Shown here: one piece after another, positions 11,422-21,786 of the stretch | Numbering within the stretch: position 1 is the first letter of the stretch | Layout: every line of letters begins with the position of its first letter | NCBI GenBank assembly: GCA_019828595.1 | Contig: JAHQRK010000002.1 | Location: 1,426,001 to 1,490,000 of the forward strand | From: Aphanomyces cochlioides | Lineage: Eukaryota > Oomycota > Saprolegniomycetes > Saprolegniales > Verrucalvaceae | Length of the DNA: 64,000 nucleotides | Direction: 5' to 3' | The notes under the pieces: generated by a model | Databases searched by the model: none | Told to the model about the DNA's origin: nothing | Seen by the model: only the letters and a program-made list of their open reading frames with translations | Translations under genes and position numbers: made by a program

Positions 11422-12396
11422 ATGTCTACACGAAGCTCCACCGACGACTCGTTTATGCATGGCCAGCACAACCGTCAACAGTATTGCAATGTTGGATTTG
11501 GATCACAGAGGAAGGAATTCCCACCAGAAGGCGCATGTCGTCGACTCTACACTTCCAACCTTGTACAAGGAACTGGCATTTCACTTGCAAAGCAGCTCGA
11601 CTCGACTACTATCGACTTGTGATCGACAACAACAGACAGTGCTCCGAGGGGAAATCCAATGAGAGCGCTTCATCGCTGCATGGACACGCCATGCAAAAAA
11701 ACTTCATCTGCCAATTTGAATGGCATGATGCAGTCAAAATACTCTTGCGGGAGATGACGGGCCCATTTAGCATCGGCGAGACCTTTACGTTGACAAAGGC
11801 AGCATGGAGAGGAGACGGCAGTGGTCCATGCTGTTCTCCTGGTCTTCTTGAGGGTGAGAGCTTGAAAGTGAGAGAAAGTGAGAGGTTGAAAGTGAGAGCT
11901 TTCAAGAAGACCAGGAGAACAGCATGGACCACTGCCTTTAGGGGTGCAGGGGTTAGGAAGTTTAAAAAACGTTTGTTTCGTATAGTAAGTCTGATAGATC
12001 GACCAAGATGGTCAGCCGAAAAAGCTGCATGGCTGCGGTACAGTAATGCGATGGATCGATCTTACGCGATTGAAGAGTTGTCAGTCGTTAGTCTACAATC
12101 CATAGCGACGGTCGCTTGACGAGTTTTCGGCGGCTGGAACGTCGTCGACGACGCCGGTTGTGCGAATTCACGACACCGGGCACGTACGAAAAGTCGGCCG
12201 TGGATTTCTCCGACAACAAATGCACGGGACAAGCGGCGCGTGTGCCAATATTGTCCATGACTTCCAAGCTCACAAATGTCTGACGACGCTCGAGGACTAC
12301 GACTCCAGCAATGAGTATGCATTCATGGCTGACGAAGACAACCTGCTTCGCCGGTTTTCAGCACCCAACGACGAGGACGACAATTTGGACGCGTGA
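11422..12396 (+). CDS. Possible uncharacterised multi-exon gene, perhaps disrupted
   Basis: An exon from the ATG at 11422 (MSTRSSTDDSF) can be joined in phase 0, over a 37-nt GT-AG intron starting near 11491, to an exon reading LPTLYKELAFHLQ that stops at 11662. A separate exon-like frame at 12106-12396 encodes a basic then acidic tail (LEDYDSSNEYAFMADED) with a clean stop. The middle could not be joined, and a large hairpin (11817-11936) lies there. No family is recognised. The 3' end overlaps the minus-strand gene at 12323 by about 70 nt, so one of the two ends may be wrong. Confidence 0.35.
11817..11936. repeat. Perfect 35-nt inverted repeat (hairpin) with 50-nt loop
   Basis: Arms 11817-11851 and 11902-11936 are perfect reverse complements. 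The loop contains two copies of TTGAAAGTGAGAG. The structure resembles a small foldback element or a very strong RNA hairpin. Confidence 0.9.
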
Positions 12397-13916
12397 ATGT
12401 CGTCAAGTCCTCGTGCTTGACCTTACACTTCTTGGGCGACGTCCCCAGACGCATGGTGCTCCTACGTTCAGCAAGCCTGAGCCGCTTTGTCCATCGCAAG
12501 CTGACGTACACTCGTTTCGACGCGTCAAGCGTGACGTGTGCTTTGGCTTGTTTTGCTTTGTCGGACTTGTTGAGGAGTTTCTTGATGTGCGACGCCAAAG
12601 TTGACATGCGAGCTTGATACTTCTTCTGCTTCATCTTGCGAGGTTGTGGAGCTACCTGTGGCGCTGGCGGAGGCTGCGTTGGCTCTGGTGCGAACGAAAC
12701 ACTGGACGATTTACGGCTGAGAGGAGCTGATGAAGGTCGTCGACCGTCGGGAGAGCGCAGGATGCTTGGTTTGCGTGTCAGAGGAGGCACTTGCTCGGGT
12801 GGAAGGAGCTCCGCCATGCTGTTGACCCTACTAAGCGATCCTGTCGAAGGATCAAGGACACTGAGGCGTCGTGGCGACGACAATTGAGCAATGCTTGGCC
12901 GATTGAGCTTCTCAACGACTTCTTGGACCCGTTTCTCCTCCAGTTCTTTCAAACTTGGCTGTCGACGCACGCGAATGCGCGATGCAAAGGATCCTCCTCG
13001 AAGGCATCGTTTGGCTTCATGGAACGGCAGGAGTGTCGTCTCCGTCGCCTCTTCCGCATCGTCTTCATCTTCGTAGTCGTCGTCGGGAGCTAGCTCTTGA
13101 CCGCAGGACGACCGCGGAGAGTCCATCTCCTCGTATGCATTCTCCTGGATGCGCGCAAGCGAGCTCGGAGTTCTCTTGAGTGGCGGAGGTCGTGCCGATG
13201 ACGATGCTAAGGTGCAAGTCAGTCGACGAAGAAAGAAGCTAGAGCAACCTGCCACTGGACTCGGTGGTGGCGTCACCGGTGGACCAGTTTGAAGCTGTTC
13301 CACGTTGAGCTGCGTCAAGGATGCCAAGAGTGCGCGGAGGAGAAGCGTCTGTTCGTCGGTCGTCGTTTCTGGCTCGGGTTCTCTCGGTGGTGCATGTGTA
13401 GCCATCGTTCGCTCAGGAGATTTTGGCGGCGACGGCGAGCTTGGAACGTTCAAACACGACAGCAACTCGGCTACAGGTGACAAAGGTCAAGGTTGACGAA
13501 GCGGCTGGACGTACCGTCAGTCATATTGGCACACGCTGCCGACGACTGGACGACTTCCTTGACTTTATCAAATACTCTTTGGATCGCACTAGCTGATGTC
13601 GGGGTGACAGTAGCTCCTGCGGCTGTGAATGAATTCTTTAGCGGCGATCGCATGGGCGAAGATGACGACGACGTGATCTGCCCCTTGGATGGAGATGCTT
13701 CCCGGAACTCGAGCGCATTGACTCGACCGAGCGTGCCAGAGTACATGACGTGAAGCTATTTCAAACTGATTCGCATCTTATGACGCCGATCGACTAAAAT
13801 TAACTTGTCAACCGACAACGAAACTGTACAAGACAGTGCATTACCTTTGAGGAGTTCATGGAGTCAGAGGCTGGTAGCAGTGCAGTGAGCAAGGACATGG
13901 AACGAGTGGGAGGCAT
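12323..13916 (-). CDS. Uncharacterised Ser/Pro/Arg-rich protein
   Basis: Three exons with consistent phase: 13916-13845, 13755-13515 and 13470-12323, about 486 residues. The 89-nt first intron is longer than most here. The N-terminus MPPTRSMSLLTALLP is followed by Ser-rich sequence, SAIQRVFDKVKEVV, Pro-rich stretches (PPVTPPPSP), an acidic patch (DDDYEDEDDAEE), repeated RKPS/RRPSS phosphosite-like steps and a basic C-terminal part with SHIKKLLNKSDKAKQAK. No known domain is recognised; it is likely intrinsically disordered and phosphorylated. The last 30 residues overlap the plus-strand exon ending at 12396, so the C-terminus is uncertain. Confidence 0.65.
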
Positions 13917-13941
13917 ATGAGCATGTTACAATAAGAATCAT

Positions 13942-14804
13942 CTACAATTTGCTGGCATTCTTGCGTTGTTTGAGCTGGGCGACGTATGCTTTGCCAAGCT
14001 CAAAGATTTCACCGGTGCGGTAGCGTCGGTCGATTTCGACAAACTCCGTATCGATGGTGGCAAATATTTGTTGCTTGGTAAGAGGTCCGAGACGTCCCAT
14101 TTGCTCCTTGAAGGTGAGCAAACTGTGTTTAGCATGGAGTTGTGTGGTAATGTCTTCCGTAAGCTTCAAAACAGTCTCACGGAATCCAAGAGAAGGGACA
14201 ATTTCAGTCACAAGACCGACAGCCAAAGCTCGGTTGGCGTCCAATGTCTTGCATCGAAGGAGGAGGTCATTGGCAGCAACTTTGCCCTACATGGTCATGA
14301 GTTGACACGAAATAAGGGGGTCAGACGTACAAAGAGAGCTGGGAATGTCAAGCTAGACCCAAATTCAGGCACGATACCCAGTTCCAAGAATGGCGTGCGG
14401 AATGTAGCGTACGGCACCGAGAAGACGAAATCACAGTAGACGAGCATCGTGACACCAATACCAATTGCATGACCGTTGATGGCACCGACAAGGATCTTTG
14501 GGAAGTTGACAATCGTCGTCATGAGTGTTCGCGTGACCGTTCTGGACGCTACCATACCAGGCTTTGCTTCATTCACGTCGGTTCCGCTCGAGAAGTATTC
14601 GTCCCCTTCGCCCGTCAAGACGACAGCAAGCACATTTGCATCATCTTGAAAGAACAAGAGCGCGTCGTTGAGTTCCGAGTACGTCTGCTGGTTGATCGAG
14701 TTTTTCACGCGTGGTCGGTTGATCTTGATGACGCCAACAGTCTTGCTAGCGTACCAGCTCTCAACGTGCGTCGCGGATGGAATGACCGGCTGCGGACTTG
14801 CCAT
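13942..14804 (-). CDS. Peroxisomal enoyl-CoA hydratase/isomerase, copy A
   Basis: A crotonase-fold enzyme acting on fatty acyl-CoA, of the Delta3,Delta2-enoyl-CoA isomerase type. Two exons, 14804-14331 and 14286-13942, are joined in phase 0 over a 44-nt intron (272 residues). Visible motifs are the oxyanion-hole block SSGTD, GAINGHAIGIG with the second oxyanion glycine, and ELGIVPEFGSS with the position of the isomerase glutamate. The protein ends in SKL, a classical PTS1 peroxisomal signal. The ATG at 14804 precedes MASPQPVIPS. It is a tandem paralogue of 15611-16478 in the same orientation. Confidence 0.9.
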
Positions 14805-14949
14805 CTTGCCTTCCAATTTGAAAATGATAAAAAACCATCTGCCGCCCAACTTCAACAGATAAACAACTGTTCATATCCGGACGGATGAGTGATTTCCGTG
14901 CATTTCGACCTCACGCAGTCTGCGAGATCGCGCTTCTTCGATCGGATCG

Positions 14950-15438
14950 ATGCGGATCGTCACGAATGAGAGAAGATGCGCAAGTCTCACTGTCCTTGGT
15001 AAGCGCGTGGAGTACTGTGGTGGTATTATGGCGGGGCATGTTGATGCATCAATCATCAGTGAAAAAAGACATCTGGAGAGACGACGATGGGTGGAATATC
15101 AAGATTTTGCGCAGGCTCCATACAAGTACCGTATCTCGTTTGTCAAAGACAATGCCGCGTTGATGTCCCCGGTTGTGTGTACGTTTGATATTGTTACGTC
15201 GTCAGCAACCGATAGGTTGACCACGATGTGTGGCCTTGTGGGTCTCGAAAATGGAGATCGTACGACTGTCAAGGGAAGATCAAGAAGGATTCACTGTCCA
15301 GACCGCAGTGAGAAAATGGAATCTGCTTGCATGGAGAGAAAGAACTGTTTGGTGACTGTGACGTGCACGAAGAGCGACGTGGAATTCAGACTCCATCGCC
15401 AAGTTGGGAGCATAGGTGGAAGGAAAGCGCTTGGATAA
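14950..15438 (+). CDS. Hypothetical protein between the tandem hydratases
   Basis: A 162-codon plus-strand frame in the interval between the two hydratase genes. It is arginine-rich with blocks like EYCGGIMAG and KYRISFVKDN. I recognise no domain. A long minus-strand frame over 15280-15813 is partly the hydratase gene in another frame. Chance or an unmodelled gene are both possible. Confidence 0.3.
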   Translation: MRIVTNERRCASLTVLGKRVEYCGGIMAGHVDASIISEKRHLERRRWVEYQDFAQAPYKYRISFVKDNAALMSPVVCTFDIVTSSATDRLTTMCGLVGLENGDRTTVKGRSRRIHCPDRSEKMESACMERKNCLVTVTCTKSDVEFRLHRQVGSIGGRKALG

Positions 15439-15610
15439 GATTCGCTTGGTGCAGGTACTACAGTACACTGAGAAGGGAAGTATACATTTGTGTCGCGGAC
15501 GTCGCACTTGCCAATTAAGCTCCGCGAAAGGCTTCGTCAAGACATTGATGGAGTGAAGAGCTAACTGGATGAGGAAGCGAACAGCACTAAACGGCGATGT
15601 GGCTTGTGGA

Positions 15611-16478
15611 TTACAATTTGCTATTCTGTAGAGCCTTCTTCTTCTCTTTGAGGTATGCCACGTACTCTTCGCCAAGGTCGCGGAGCTCACCTGTGCGATG
15701 GCGACGGTCAATCTCGACGTACTCGGTGTCAATCGCAGCGAGGATTTGTTGCCGTGAAACGGGACCGAGGCGGTTGAGCTGGTCTTTGAAAAGGAGCAAG
15801 CTGTGTCGAGCATGGAGTTGTCCAGTCACTTCGGCAGCGAGCTTCACCACTCCATCCAAGAAGCCGGCGGAGGGGACGATCTCCGTCACGAAACCAACAG
15901 ACAGCGCGCGGTTGGCGTCGATTGTTTTGCCGCGAAGGAGTAGATCGTTGGCGACCGTTTTGCCCTAAGATTGATGTCACGACAGGATAACACAGGAGGT
16001 ACACTACCATCAGTGCTTGGAAAGTAACACTGGCGCCGAGTTCAGGAACAATGCCCAAGGCCATGAACGGTGTGCGAAAGGTTGTGCTCGGCGTGCAGAA
16101 AACAAAATCGCAATAAGTCAGCATGGTCACCCCAATTCCGATCGCGTGGCCGTTCACAGCGCCGATCAAGATCTTAGTGTAGTGGACGAGCGTCATCATC
16201 AAAGTGCGTACGATCAATCGAGACGGCAACATGGGCGCCCCCTCACGCACATCCGTGCCACTGGTGAAGTATTCGTCTCCCTCTCCGGTGATAATTACCG
16301 CAAGAACATCAGGATCGTCTTGAAAGTGAAGGAGTGTGTCGTTGAGTTCCGTGTATGTTTGGAAGTTCAAGCAGTTCTTGACGCGCGGACGGCTGATCTT
16401 GATGACTCCGATCGTCTTGGCTGCGTCTGCATACCAGCTAAAGACGTGTGACGCGGATGGAAGCACACTTCGGCTCAT
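15611..16478 (-). CDS. Peroxisomal enoyl-CoA hydratase/isomerase, copy B
   Basis: Paralogue of the gene at 13942 with the same intron position. Exons 16478-16008 and 15964-15611 are joined in phase 0 over 43 nt (274 residues). It keeps TSGTD, GAVNGHAIGIG and ALGIVPELGAS. The C-terminus NSKL is again a PTS1 signal. The two copies differ in many residues, so the duplication is not recent. Substrate chain-length or double-bond preference may differ, but the sequence does not show it. Confidence 0.9.
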
Positions 16479-16789
16479 GGTAGATCAATGCGCAATGACT
16501 GCTGGAGTGTGGCGTTCGCAGTCTGGTCGACTTGAAGTACCGCCTAAGTACTGTAGCATGGTCAAAGTCTCGCTCTTCTTCGAGCCGCATCCGTTTCACA
16601 CTTTTGAAATGTCGCTTCTGAAAATTGACCAATCAGAATCGTCTGAGTTGTTTGATTAGCAATAAGCAATCAGTGCTCTCATTGGCTAAAATTCTATAAC
16701 GTAAACATTTTTATGCAATTTTGATTGGGTGATATAGAAACTACAGATTGCATTTGTCGTGGCAGTTGACGATTTGCAACGGAATAAAG

Positions 16790-17305
16790 ATGTCCACGGG
16801 CCTTGATACCAAAGTTCTCGTCGGTGCGACCGGCGTCCTCGCCATCAAGCTATATGCTACCTTAATGATTCAAGGCGGCAAGCGCTTCACCGCCGGCACG
16901 CGCCCTCCTGAGGACCAAATCTTCAAGCGATTAAATCCAAAGGGCCAACTCCAAGCGTACGGTGTCTTTGACGAAGCGGCCGACGCGAAGAAGGACGACG
17001 ACAAGAAGGTTGCTAAACCATCCGTTCGTGCCATCCAAGCTGATATTCGTTGGGAACGTATTGTCCGCAACGATCTTGAAAACATCCCCATTGGTCTCTT
17101 CACCGCCTGGGCTGCTGTGAACTCTGGCGGAAACGTTGCCGTCAATGTCGGTGCGATCAGTGCGTTCACACTCTTTCGCATTTTGCACACGATTGCTTAT
17201 GCCAAGGAATTGCAACCTCACCGTGGTCTCTTCTGGTTTGGCGGCGTTTTGTCTGTTCTTACCTTGGTTGGCAACAGCGCGTTTGGTTTGGTCTCAAAGT
17301 TGTAA
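16790..17305 (+). CDS. MAPEG-family membrane protein (microsomal glutathione S-transferase type)
   Basis: A 171-residue protein with four hydrophobic segments and the MAPEG pattern: a first helix with VLAIKLYATLMIQG, then RWERIVRNDLENIPIG (the conserved R..R...N..EN block of the glutathione site), FTLFRILHTIAYA and a final helix. The family includes glutathione S-transferases and peroxidases of the endoplasmic reticulum and outer mitochondrial membrane. It has a single exon from the ATG at 16790. A CCAAT box lies about 160 nt upstream (16627). A near-identical second copy follows at 17993. Confidence 0.9.
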   Translation: MSTGLDTKVLVGATGVLAIKLYATLMIQGGKRFTAGTRPPEDQIFKRLNPKGQLQAYGVFDEAADAKKDDDKKVAKPSVRAIQADIRWERIVRNDLENIPIGLFTAWAAVNSGGNVAVNVGAISAFTLFRILHTIAYAKELQPHRGLFWFGGVLSVLTLVGNSAFGLVSKL

Positions 17306-17360
17306 TCTAAACTCGCTGTACAGTACTTTGAATTTAGAGGGGAATTCTTCCTAAGCTACG

Positions 17361-17753
17361 ATGGACACAGTTTCCTCGAAACTTCACTGGCACGAGTTGC
17401 ATGCACGTCATCTTTTCTTGCTCGCATTGCCAGCGGTGCGCTGGAATTCGTTGTTCGCAGAAGAGCCACAACCACACGAACAATTGTCAACGTTGGAACC
17501 TGAGATTCGACGACTGGCCCACGTATTGTCGACGAGTGCGCCCATGGAAGTCATCCTTGAAGCAGAGGATGATATTTCTCGAATTACAGTGTACCTTAAC
17601 CCATTCGGGTTTCGCACCAGAAAATCTGTCATAAATATTCGCCAATCAAGTCAGTCAGATATGCCTACAGAATTTGACTCCAGCAAGTATACTAAATTCA
17701 AGTCATTTTTTTCACATTTTGAAATGTCCTCGTCGTCGTTTATCCAATCATAA
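17361..17753 (+). CDS. Hypothetical small protein between MAPEG copies
   Basis: A 130-codon frame starting at an ATG with LHWHELHARHLFLLALP, then LSTLEPEIRRLAHVL and EAEDDISRITVYL. No known domain. The end of a diverged copy of this segment can be seen at about 18729-18775, just before the PLP synthase gene, so it was part of the MAPEG tandem duplication. Coding status is uncertain. Confidence 0.35.
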   Translation: MDTVSSKLHWHELHARHLFLLALPAVRWNSLFAEEPQPHEQLSTLEPEIRRLAHVLSTSAPMEVILEAEDDISRITVYLNPFGFRTRKSVINIRQSSQSDMPTEFDSSKYTKFKSFFSHFEMSSSSFIQS

Positions 17754-17760
17754 CAAAAGG

Positions 17761-17819
17761 CTTACGATGGCAGCATGTTTATTGAGGCATGGACGCCATA
17801 AACATCCTGCCATCGTAAG
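17761..17819. repeat. Hairpin with 22-nt arms
   Basis: Arms 17761-17782 and 17798-17819 are inverted with one mismatch. A degenerate third copy of the right arm (ATAAACAAATTGCCACCATA) follows near 17838. It may be a small foldback element or terminator structure. Confidence 0.75.
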
Positions 17820-17992
17820 CTGTTTGTTTTGGCCGCAATAAACAAATTGCCACCATAAGCTGATTGAAACGAAGACTCAGTGGTCCATGGGAGACGTCCA
17901 TGTCGTCTTCAATTGATTCGATGGACAGTGAAATCCCAGCGTCATGATTTCCCCATTCTTGAATTTGCTCTCCAACTCGCAACGGAATTAAG

Positions 17993-18515
17993 ATGTCCAC
18001 GGGTCTTGACACCAAAGTTCTCGTCGGTGCTACCGGTGTCCTTGCCATCAAGTTGTACGCTACCTTGATGATCCAGGGCAGCAAGCGCTTCGCGGCTGGC
18101 ACGCGCCCACCTGAGGACCAAGTCTTGACGAAATTTAACCCTACCAACCAACCCCAAGCGTACGGTGTCTTTGACGAAGCGGCCGATGCAAAGAAGTACG
18201 ACGACAAGAAAAACCGTCAATGACAGGCCATCTATTCATGCCGTCCAAGTCGATATTCGTTGGGAACGCATTGTGCGCAACGATCTCGAAAACATCCCAA
18301 TTGGTCTTCTCACATCTTGGGCAGCTGTGAACTCTGGTGGGAACATTGCTGTCAACGTTGGTGCGATCAGTGCGTTCACACTCTTTCGCATTTTGCACAC
18401 GATTGCTTATGCCAAGGAATTGCAACCGCATCGTGCTCGCTTCTGGGGCATTGGCGTCTTATCTGTTCTAACCTTGATTGGGAGCATTGCATTTGGTTTG
18501 ATCTCTAACATGTAA
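17993..18515 (+). pseudogene. MAPEG copy 2 with a single-base frameshift
   Basis: The sequence matches the MAPEG gene at 16790 over its whole length, including the start MSTGLDTKVLVGATG and the RWERIVRNDLENIPIG block. A run of A residues near 18207-18212 has one base too many (or two too few) for the frame, so the first frame stops after DDKKNRQ. The second frame, from about 18210 to the stop at 18515, encodes the rest without another lesion. This is either a very young pseudogene or a homopolymer error in the assembly. If the gene is intact, the product has the same predicted function as copy 1. Confidence 0.85.
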
Positions 18516-18784
18516 TCCAAACTCCATGCTCTTCCACGACAGAATTTCGTCTGCTGCAACATAAAGAGAGGCTGGGAAATGGACCAGGAGAAATATCTTT
18601 TCTAGCTTGAGATGCACGAGTTACCGTGCGAAATGAGCCACGGAAGTCGCTCAAGTTCGGTGTCAATGGGTGACAAATGGGCCAGGCCCATCTTGTAACC
18701 AATAAAACTTGGCGAATGGTGTCCCACGGGCCCACGTGGCCTCAACCAGCGCATCCATGGATGTCATTCTTGAATAATCTTACG

Positions 18785-19496
18785 ATGGTGAAAGTCGGAG
18801 TTTTGGCCCTCCAAGGCGCGTTTGAAGAGCATATTGACATGCTCAAGAAGGTCGGCGCTGATGCTGTTGAAGTGCGATTGCCCAGTCAGCTTGACGGCCT
18901 TGACGCTCTCGTTTTCCCAGGCGGCGAGTCAACTGCCATTGCCAAAGTTGCCGAACGTTGGGGCATGGTATGCGAGAATGACTTATTGAGGTAGTGTTCA
19001 CGTACTTCGAGTAGATTGAGCCATTGAAGCAATGGGTTCATGACAAGAAGCCCATTTGGGGAACTTGTGCTGGCATGATCCTTCTCGCACACTCTGCCCG
19101 CCACGCCAAGCAAGGTGGCCAAGCCTTGATCGGAGGATTGGATGTCGAAGTGTCGAGAAACTTCTTTGGTGCTCAAATCCGCAGCTTTGAGAAGGGCATC
19201 CAAGGTCCTCCAGGCTACGGCGATGCTCCTTACAATGCTGTCTTCATCCGTGCCCCTGCGATTGTTTCCGTCGGGGAAGATATTCAAGTACTTTCTGAAA
19301 TCCATGACGCCCAACCTGCCGACGGATCCGATCCATCCAATGTCATTGTAGCTGCTCGCAAGGTATTGCTCACTCAATGACTCTTTGTCGCTGACGCCCT
19401 TGACAGGAAAACATTTTGGTCACTGCCTTCCACCCAGAATTAACCTCCGATACTCGATGGCATCAATACTTTGTCGAACAAGTTGTCAAGAAGTAA
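18785..19496 (+). CDS. PDX2: Pyridoxal 5'-phosphate synthase glutaminase subunit (PDX2/PdxT)
   Basis: This class-I glutaminase frees ammonia from glutamine and passes it to the PDX1 synthase for de novo vitamin B6. Three exons, all phase 0: 18785-18967, 19015-19362 and 19407-19496 (206 residues; introns 47 and 44 nt). Motifs: [12 protein letters not shown] at the N-terminus, the oxyanion loop FPGGESTA, the nucleophile elbow GTCAGM with catalytic Cys, and the catalytic His-Glu in TAFHPEL. The start at 18785 gives the usual MVKVGVL beginning. The synthase partner PDX1 is not in this window. Confidence 0.94.
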
Positions 19497-19591
19497 ACCA
19501 TCTTGGCATTGCCGTCCTCTGTAGAACTAACTTGCTTATGAATAAGCCTCTCGCTGAAGAATATCATCTTACTCTTACTTGTACAATTAGT

Positions 19592-21132
19592 CTATCTTGA
19601 GGGAGTTTGGTTCTTTTTAAACTTTTTGCGTAAGCTCCGTCGGCGACTGAAGCCTTTCGTGAGACTGCCATGTGCACCAGCAGCTGCGATTTCGTTGTAG
19701 ACAAGCTTGTTCTCGTCCCCGATCAAGTTTGTCACTACATTCATGAAGATGCGCTCGATCGAGGCATTGCTGTACCTTTTCCAGAGCTGCCGCCACGGGC
19801 TGTGCGTCCAATTCGATGAATATGCGATACAACATCGGTGGCGAATTCAAACTGAATGACATGGTTCACCTACGATTGTTAATTCCAACTTGGCTCTAGA
19901 ATCCTTGACGTACATTTGGTAAATCCAAGCCACGAGCTGCAATATCAGTCGCGACGACGATGTGCTTTTGGTCAGACGAAGCTGCTACTTGGCGGAGGAC
20001 ATTCGTCCGTTCTTCTCTCGGGATTTCCTTGTGTAGCATCATGCATTCGATCGACTCGCTTGTCAAAAACGCATGCAAGTTCTTGGCACTGGCCACTGAA
20101 TCCACAAAGATGAGCGTGCAGCCATCTTGCTCCTCGTCTTCACGTAAAACCTAGACGCACAGTGAAGATCCTTCGAATTACATGCTCAAGCACATTCAAC
20201 AAAACTTGCTCTCGCGTTGCGGATCCATTCAAATGGACAAACGTTTGATCTAAGGTTGGAACTGTGCGATGGAATTGCTACATTTCATTGAGTAAGTCGA
20301 ATGAATGCATGACGGACAATCACCTCTGTGATGGCGTACTCTGCGTTCGGGAACTTTCGCTTGAGGTATTCGCTGACAGCAAGGCGGCCATAAGTTGGGA
20401 TTGTAGCGGCGCTGAAAATGGTTTGACGATGATATGGAGCCACTGGAATCTCAACAGTGATGTCGAAGTCATCGACTCTCACGTTAAACTTTGGATCGAG
20501 GAGCGGCTGGTTACGAATGACTCCAAGCACTTGTTTTGTGTCACGCTCAAAACCACCTCCAAGAAGCATATCGGCTTCATCCACAACGATCGTTTCAACG
20601 AAGTGCATATCTTTCGGAGATGTGTGCTAAATTCATAGAACTAAATGGCAGATTATATGGCGAAGTACCTCTAGAATCGCCTTGGGAGTTCCCACAACTA
20701 TTGAAGCATGTCTTGGAATTGCATTCGTCTTGGTCAAGCAAGCAAGCGGGATGTGGGCAGCGTACGTGTTTGCAACAACTTCAATTTGCTTGACGAGCTC
20801 TTGATTCGGGACCATCACGATCGCGGCAGGTTTTTGCAGCAAAGTATTGCCAGCTGATTGGAATCGCTGGATCAATGGCAATAGGTATGCGAGCGTCTTT
20901 CCACTTCCTGTTTCAGCACCGACAACAACATCAGGTCTAGCATCGTCGAGAATCAACGGAATCGCCTACAAAGACAATCAAAACATGATCGAATTGGCAA
21001 AAAAAAACGCACCAGGCGCTGCACTTGACTTGGCTTTGAGAGACCATTTTTCTTGAGAGCATTGACGAGCTCGGCATTCAAGCCAAGCGTATGGAATCGC
21101 CGCATCCAACGCCCCGCCGGCAAGCTCAGCAT
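19592..21132 (-). CDS. DEAD-box RNA helicase, possibly mitochondrial
   Basis: An ATP-dependent RNA helicase. Seven exons traced with phase: from 21132 to 21013, 20965-20669, 20626-20324, 20277-20194, 20150-19914, 19869-19776 and 19734-19592 (about 425 residues). Motifs in order: Q-motif KPSQVQ, Walker A AETGSGKT, VDEADMLL, FSAAT (motif III), VATDIAARGLDLPNV (motif V) and HRIGRTARGG (motif VI). The C-terminus is basic. The ATG at 21132 gives a basic leader MLSLPAGRWMRRFHTLG, suggesting mitochondrial import; an ATG at 21171 lies inside a palindromic promoter-like motif. It shares a short divergent promoter with the probable mitochondrial ribosomal protein at 21243. Confidence 0.9.
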
Positions 21133-21139
21133 GATTTTC

Positions 21140-21205
21140 AAAATGATCAACACGTTATCCGGATAATTCATTTTCCCGGATCCGGAATAATTATCCGTAA
21201 GCTTG
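21140..21205. promoter_or_regulatory. Bidirectional promoter with palindromic ATCCGGAT motifs
   Basis: Three related copies sit in about 50 nt: GTTATCCGGATAATTC, CCCGGATCCGGAATAA and AATTATCCGTAA. They lie between the start codons of the helicase and the gene at 21243. Similar motifs occur upstream of other genes here. Confidence 0.5.
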
Positions 21206-21242
21206 TCGGAGCCAATTGATTTGACACTCGGCATTTAGATTG

Positions 21243-21686
21243 ATGTTCCGCCGCGTCACGCCGTCCGTCCGCAGCTTTGCGACTGCAAAGGTGAAGAAAG
21301 CTGCGTCGGATAAGCCAGCCAAAAGCAACAAGTTCAAGTCTGTGTCGAAGAAGAGCGACAAAGGATCTGACTCTGGCAAGTACGATGTGATTCTTCGAGC
21401 ATTGAAAGGACGTGATCCTGAGCCGTACGAGTGGACAGAGCAAGAAAAGCAGGAACACTTTGAAATCGGTCGCACGTACAATAGAATGACGTCGTTGCGC
21501 CACAATGAATTGATGAAGGATTTGCAGATGAAGATCAATTTGAAATGGGAAGCCATCAATGCATTGCCCACCGAGGAATTGCGCCAGGAAGCACTCGTCG
21601 AGGATTTCTCGCACGTGACCAACCGCCGAGGTTTCCCCACATGGACGCCCCCCATCCCAGGATTCAAGCGATTCCGTGAAGAATAG
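21243..21686 (+). CDS. Probable mitochondrial large-subunit ribosomal protein mL40
   Basis: A 147-residue basic protein starting MFRRVTPSVRSFATAK, a plausible mitochondrial presequence. The core YEWTEQEKQEHFEIGRTYNR resembles the mL40/MRPL28 pattern in which a Thr-x-Glu block precedes an H..I...W-type helix. The C-terminus is rich in Pro (PTWTPPIPGF). The assignment is by pattern only. Divergent from a DEAD-box helicase that may also be mitochondrial. Single exon; start chosen at the first ATG of the frame. Confidence 0.5.
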   Translation: MFRRVTPSVRSFATAKVKKAASDKPAKSNKFKSVSKKSDKGSDSGKYDVILRALKGRDPEPYEWTEQEKQEHFEIGRTYNRMTSLRHNELMKDLQMKINLKWEAINALPTEELRQEALVEDFSHVTNRRGFPTWTPPIPGFKRFREE

Positions 21687-21786
21687 AAGTAACATAACAA
21701 GTCATGCCAAACGATCTCTCAAATTCTTTATATACGTATACGATACCACCTGACTTCCTAGCAATTGTATTCTCCACCACTGACAC

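Noticed and set aside
15280..15813. 177-codon minus-strand frame
   Set aside because: It overlaps the end of hydratase copy B in another frame and reads through untranslated sequence; Ser/Arg composition only.
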